Shown: positions 21,590 through 24,285 of the stretch, one piece after another
Numbering within the stretch: position 1 is the stretch's first letter
Layout: every line of letters starts with the position of its first letter
NCBI GenBank assembly: GCA_029287875.1
Contig: JARFQH010000284.1
Span: 1-24,285 of the forward strand
Direction of reading: 5' to 3'
Length of the DNA: 24,285 bases
Source of the DNA: Desulfobacteraceae bacterium
GTDB taxonomy: Bacteria; Desulfobacterota; Desulfobacteria; Desulfobacterales; SG8-13
Position numbers and translations under genes: made by a program
The notes under the pieces: generated by a model
Seen by the model: only the letters and a program-made list of their open reading frames with translations
Told to the model about the DNA's origin: nothing
Database searches by the model: none

Positions 21590-23650
21590 ATGCGAACTTC
21601 CTACCGTTATGTCGTTTTTATCGTTTTCGTATCTCTGATGCTTTGTCCGCACCTTCAGGCCGCGCAGCCATCGACGGATACGACCGAGACCGACCAAAAC
21701 CCGGCCGTTACCCTGCACCCGGAAGTGGGAAAGACCATGCTCGAGCAGGCCGGAAGGGTCAAAGAGGACTTCGTCACCCAAGCGCGGTCACTCTTCCATC
21801 GGACCCCCTTGGGCTGGAACCTGGAGACGCTCCAGGACATTTATCGCTGGTCGATCGGGCTGCCGCTTCAAATTCCGTACCTGGTGCCGAAAATAATGGA
21901 GCAGAGCCGGCTTCTCGGTGTGGCCGGGTCCCTTTTGGTACTCACCTTCATTGGGGCCGTCATTTACAGTCTCATCGGGCGCAAAAAGGTGCTGGCGAGT
22001 TTGGTCAGAGTGTTGCAGCCCTTCGAGAAAAAGCTGCCGGAAGCGCTGTATCCCTTTTTTATTTCGCTCATGAAAGTCCTGGTCTCGGCCTTGATACCGT
22101 TGATCCTGCTGGGAGGATTTTCTCTGATCGATGCGTTCATCAAATACAAGGCGGCCTGGTTTCAGCTGACGGGGCGTTTTCTGGGTTTGTGGGCTGTCGG
22201 GGCACTGGTCATCGGGATTCTCAGAGAGGTGTTGACCGAAAATCTTTTTCCAAGGACCGCTGCTTACGGCAAGCGCGTATTCAAACTGGCCCGCCTGGTC
22301 TTGTTTTACGTGTTGGCCGGTATTGCCGTGATTTGGGCTGCCCAGGCCTTTCAGATTCGCGCCGACATTGTGGCATTTCTGGAATTTGTCATTTCGATTT
22401 CAATCGTGGTCGTCCTGTTTTTGCTGCACATGATGAAGAAGACCCTGATGTCGCTGCTGCCCGATTTGCCGTATCCTTCCTATCAAGGGTTCGTCCGGTT
22501 GATGGACCGGTTTTTCTATCCCTTTATTGTCTTATCCTTCGTCGTTGCCCTGCTCTGGTGTCTCGGTTACAGGCAGTTCGGAAGGGTGGTCCTGCTGAAA
22601 ACCTGGTCAACCGTTGCTGCATATCTGCTCATCATGGTGGCTTATCATATTTTGCGGGGCTGGCTCATTAAGTGGTATGCCGACAAGGATCCCCGCAATG
22701 AAAGCGCCAGTTTTCTGTTTCGATCATTAAAAACCATGCTGCTGTATGCCACCGCGACCGCCACGGTGATTATCATTTTAAACCTGATCGGCTTGCTCGA
22801 CCCGCTGCAGCGGTTGATGTCGTTTCCGGTGGCCACGCTGGGCACAACGCCGATTACCCTCTGGCTGATTATAAAAGCGGCTCTTATCTTGCTGACCTTC
22901 GTGTTTGCCTCCCGCCTGCTGCAGGCTTATCTCGACTACCATGTGTATCCTGCCCTGGGTATCGACTCCGGCCTCGGATATGCTCTGAACATTTCGTTGA
23001 AGTACACCCTTGTTGTCATCGGTTTGTTGATTTCCCTCAGAGCGGTCGGTCTGGACCTGCGCTTCCTGCTGGTTTTCGCCGGTGCCGCCGGAATCGGCAT
23101 CGGTCTCGGTCTGCAGCCCATGGCTACCAATGTGATCAGCGGGTTCAGCCTGATCTTCGGGGCCAAGGTCCGGAAAGGCGATTGGGTCGAAGTGAAGGAC
23201 ACGCTCGGTTTAGTTACGGACATTTTTCTGAACGCCACCCGCATCCGCACCCGCGACAATATCGAGTATCTGATTCCGAATTCAAACTTCGTCTCCGATA
23301 CGATCGTCAATTATTCATTAGCCTCTCCCATGATCCGTATCACCGTTCCGGTGGGCGTTTCCTACGATGCAGACCCGCGGGTGGTCGAAAAGATCCTGCT
23401 GGATGTGGCGTCAAAGGAGCCGATGGTCACCGACTATCAAAAGCCGGTTGTCCGTTTTGTGGAATACGGTGACAATTCAATCAACTTTGACCTCCTGGTC
23501 TGGATCGATGTTCGTGAAACGGCCCGCAGAAAATTGCGCAGCGGCCTCTATTTTGCCATTTTTGATGAGCTCAAAAAGGCCGGCATCGAGATTCCCTTTC
23601 CCCAACGGGATCTTCACCTCCGCAGCTCGGATTTGAACCAATTGAAATAA
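21590..23650 (+). CDS. Large MscS-family mechanosensitive channel
   Basis: A 686-residue inner-membrane protein. It has an N-terminal signal-like hydrophobic segment ending near LQAAQP, a short periplasmic region, then about ten to eleven membrane helices. The MscS pore and beta domain are in the last third: pore helix FAGAAGIGIGLGLQPMATN, then ISGFSLIFGAKVRKGDWVEV, then IPNSNFVSDTIVNYS. The length and extra helices resemble MscK/YbdG-like large members, which release solutes under osmotic downshock. A very strong GGAGGTGATC ribosome site precedes the ATG. Its 3' end converges on the ComM-like gene with a 10-base gap. Confidence 0.92.
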   Translation: MRTSYRYVVFIVFVSLMLCPHLQAAQPSTDTTETDQNPAVTLHPEVGKTMLEQAGRVKEDFVTQARSLFHRTPLGWNLETLQDIYRWSIGLPLQIPYLVPKIMEQSRLLGVAGSLLVLTFIGAVIYSLIGRKKVLASLVRVLQPFEKKLPEALYPFFISLMKVLVSALIPLILLGGFSLIDAFIKYKAAWFQLTGRFLGLWAVGALVIGILREVLTENLFPRTAAYGKRVFKLARLVLFYVLAGIAVIWAAQAFQIRADIVAFLEFVISISIVVVLFLLHMMKKTLMSLLPDLPYPSYQGFVRLMDRFFYPFIVLSFVVALLWCLGYRQFGRVVLLKTWSTVAAYLLIMVAYHILRGWLIKWYADKDPRNESASFLFRSLKTMLLYATATATVIIILNLIGLLDPLQRLMSFPVATLGTTPITLWLIIKAALILLTFVFASRLLQAYLDYHVYPALGIDSGLGYALNISLKYTLVVIGLLISLRAVGLDLRFLLVFAGAAGIGIGLGLQPMATNVISGFSLIFGAKVRKGDWVEVKDTLGLVTDIFLNATRIRTRDNIEYLIPNSNFVSDTIVNYSLASPMIRITVPVGVSYDADPRVVEKILLDVASKEPMVTDYQKPVVRFVEYGDNSINFDLLVWIDVRETARRKLRSGLYFAIFDELKKAGIEIPFPQRDLHLRSSDLNQLK

Positions 23651-23660
23651 TGACAATTTT

Positions 23661-24285
23661 TCAGATAATACCGCTTGGCCGGATTCTGCCCCGGTCCAGG
23701 CTGCGGTACTGGATGGCTTCCGAGACGTGTTCCACGGCGATGTCGCCGCCACCGGCAAGGTCGGCGATGGAGCGGGCGATCTTGAGAATGCGGCTGTAAG
23801 CGCGGGCGGACAAGCCGAGCTTGTCGATGGCGGTTTCCAGCAGACGCTGGGAGCTGCTGTCGATGTGACAGAAGCGTTTGATGTGGCGGCTTCCCATCTG
23901 GGCGTTGCAATGGAACTTTAATCGCTTGAAGCGATCGGCCTGGGCCGCACGGGCATCGCCAACCCGCTTCCTGATAGCGGCTGACGATTCCGCGCTTCGA
24001 ATGGCGGCCAGATCTTTGTAGGGGACGGCCGGCACGTCCACGTGGATGTCAATCCGGTCAAGCAACGGCCCGGAAATCCGCGTTCGGTAGCGGTGAATCT
24101 GCTGAAAGCTGCAGCGGCACTGGTGCTTGGGGTCGGACAGGTAACCGCACGGACAGGGATTCATGGCTGCCAGAAGCATGAAACTCGACGGGTAAGTGAT
24201 GGTAAGGGCCGCGCGCGAGATGGTGACCTTCAGGTCTTCCAGCGGCTGGCGCAACACTTCCAGCACGTTTTTCTTGAACTCTGGC
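23661..24285 (-). CDS. ComM/YifB-type Mg-chelatase-like AAA+ ATPase, C-terminal part (5' end outside window)
   Basis: The last ~208 residues of a YifB/ComM family ATPase; in naturally transformable bacteria ComM is a branch-migration helicase. The frame is open to base 24285, beginning PEFKKNVLEVLRQPLEDL. Typical blocks are the zinc-binding AAMNPCPCGYLSDPKHQCRC segment, the arginine-finger region SGPLLDRIDIHVDVP, and the C-terminal LSARAYSRILKIARSIADL helix block with HVSEAIQYRSLD. The internal GTG at 24266 is not a start. Only the C-terminal third is visible, so intactness of the nucleotide site cannot be judged. Confidence 0.92.
   Translation of the reverse strand, partial: PEFKKNVLEVLRQPLEDLKVTISRAALTITYPSSFMLLAAMNPCPCGYLSDPKHQCRCSFQQIHRYRTRISGPLLDRIDIHVDVPAVPYKDLAAIRSAESSAAIRKRVGDARAAQADRFKRLKFHCNAQMGSRHIKRFCHIDSSSQRLLETAIDKLGLSARAYSRILKIARSIADLAGGGDIAVEHVSEAIQYRSLDRGRIRPSGII

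Overview
The window comes from the chromosome of a sulfate-reducing bacterium, most likely a Desulfobacterota (deltaproteobacterial) lineage near Desulfobacteraceae/Desulfosarcinaceae. The main evidence is the end of a dsrMKJOP operon. Supporting evidence is a two-CW cysteine-rich domain protein, an FdhD/MOSC pair, an apparent selenoprotein and many short palindromic repeats. Gene density is high, and no phage, transposase, tRNA, rRNA or CRISPR array was seen.

Layout: (1) 1-2910 holds the end of dsrK, then dsrJ, dsrO and dsrP, closed by a strong symmetric terminator. Together they encode the membrane complex that exchanges electrons with dissimilatory sulfite reduction. (2) 2983-4143 encodes a two-halved metal-efflux-type permease interrupted by one in-frame TGA exactly where a conserved cysteine is expected. 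A bacterial SECIS-like hairpin follows at the right distance, so I read it as a selenocysteine-containing permease; this is the main discovery of the window. (3) 4177-5527 carries a MITE-like element, a partial direct copy, fdhD and a long imperfect palindrome. The palindrome runs into the 3' end of a MOSC-domain gene (5518-5946). (4) 6088-12366 is a housekeeping run, rplU-rpmA-obg-proB-nadD-rsfS-gpmI, with a degenerate HsdR-N-like gene at its end. proA, often next to proB, is absent. (5) 12486-15649 (minus strand) has a zinc-ribbon/HEAT protein, metW and metX (methionine entry), and an XRE regulator fused to a two-CW domain. (6) 15780-16493 is a lone COG3910-type ATPase. It is followed by a 195-nt multi-hairpin element whose right arm supplies the stop codon of a GalT-like gene. 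(7) 17976-21330 holds a transglutaminase-like lipoprotein, a small CxxC protein, a possible small RNA with a strong terminator, and a GT9 heptosyltransferase-like gene. (8) 21590-24285 holds a large MscS-family channel and the 3' part of a ComM/YifB-type ATPase gene that runs off the window.

The genes fall into functional blocks: sulfur respiration, formate dehydrogenase maturation, ribosome and NAD/glycolysis housekeeping, methionine synthesis and envelope functions. A recurring feature is that short palindromic elements sit at gene 3' ends and in two cases provide the stop codon. All calls rest on reading the sequence and on recalled family motifs; no database search was run.
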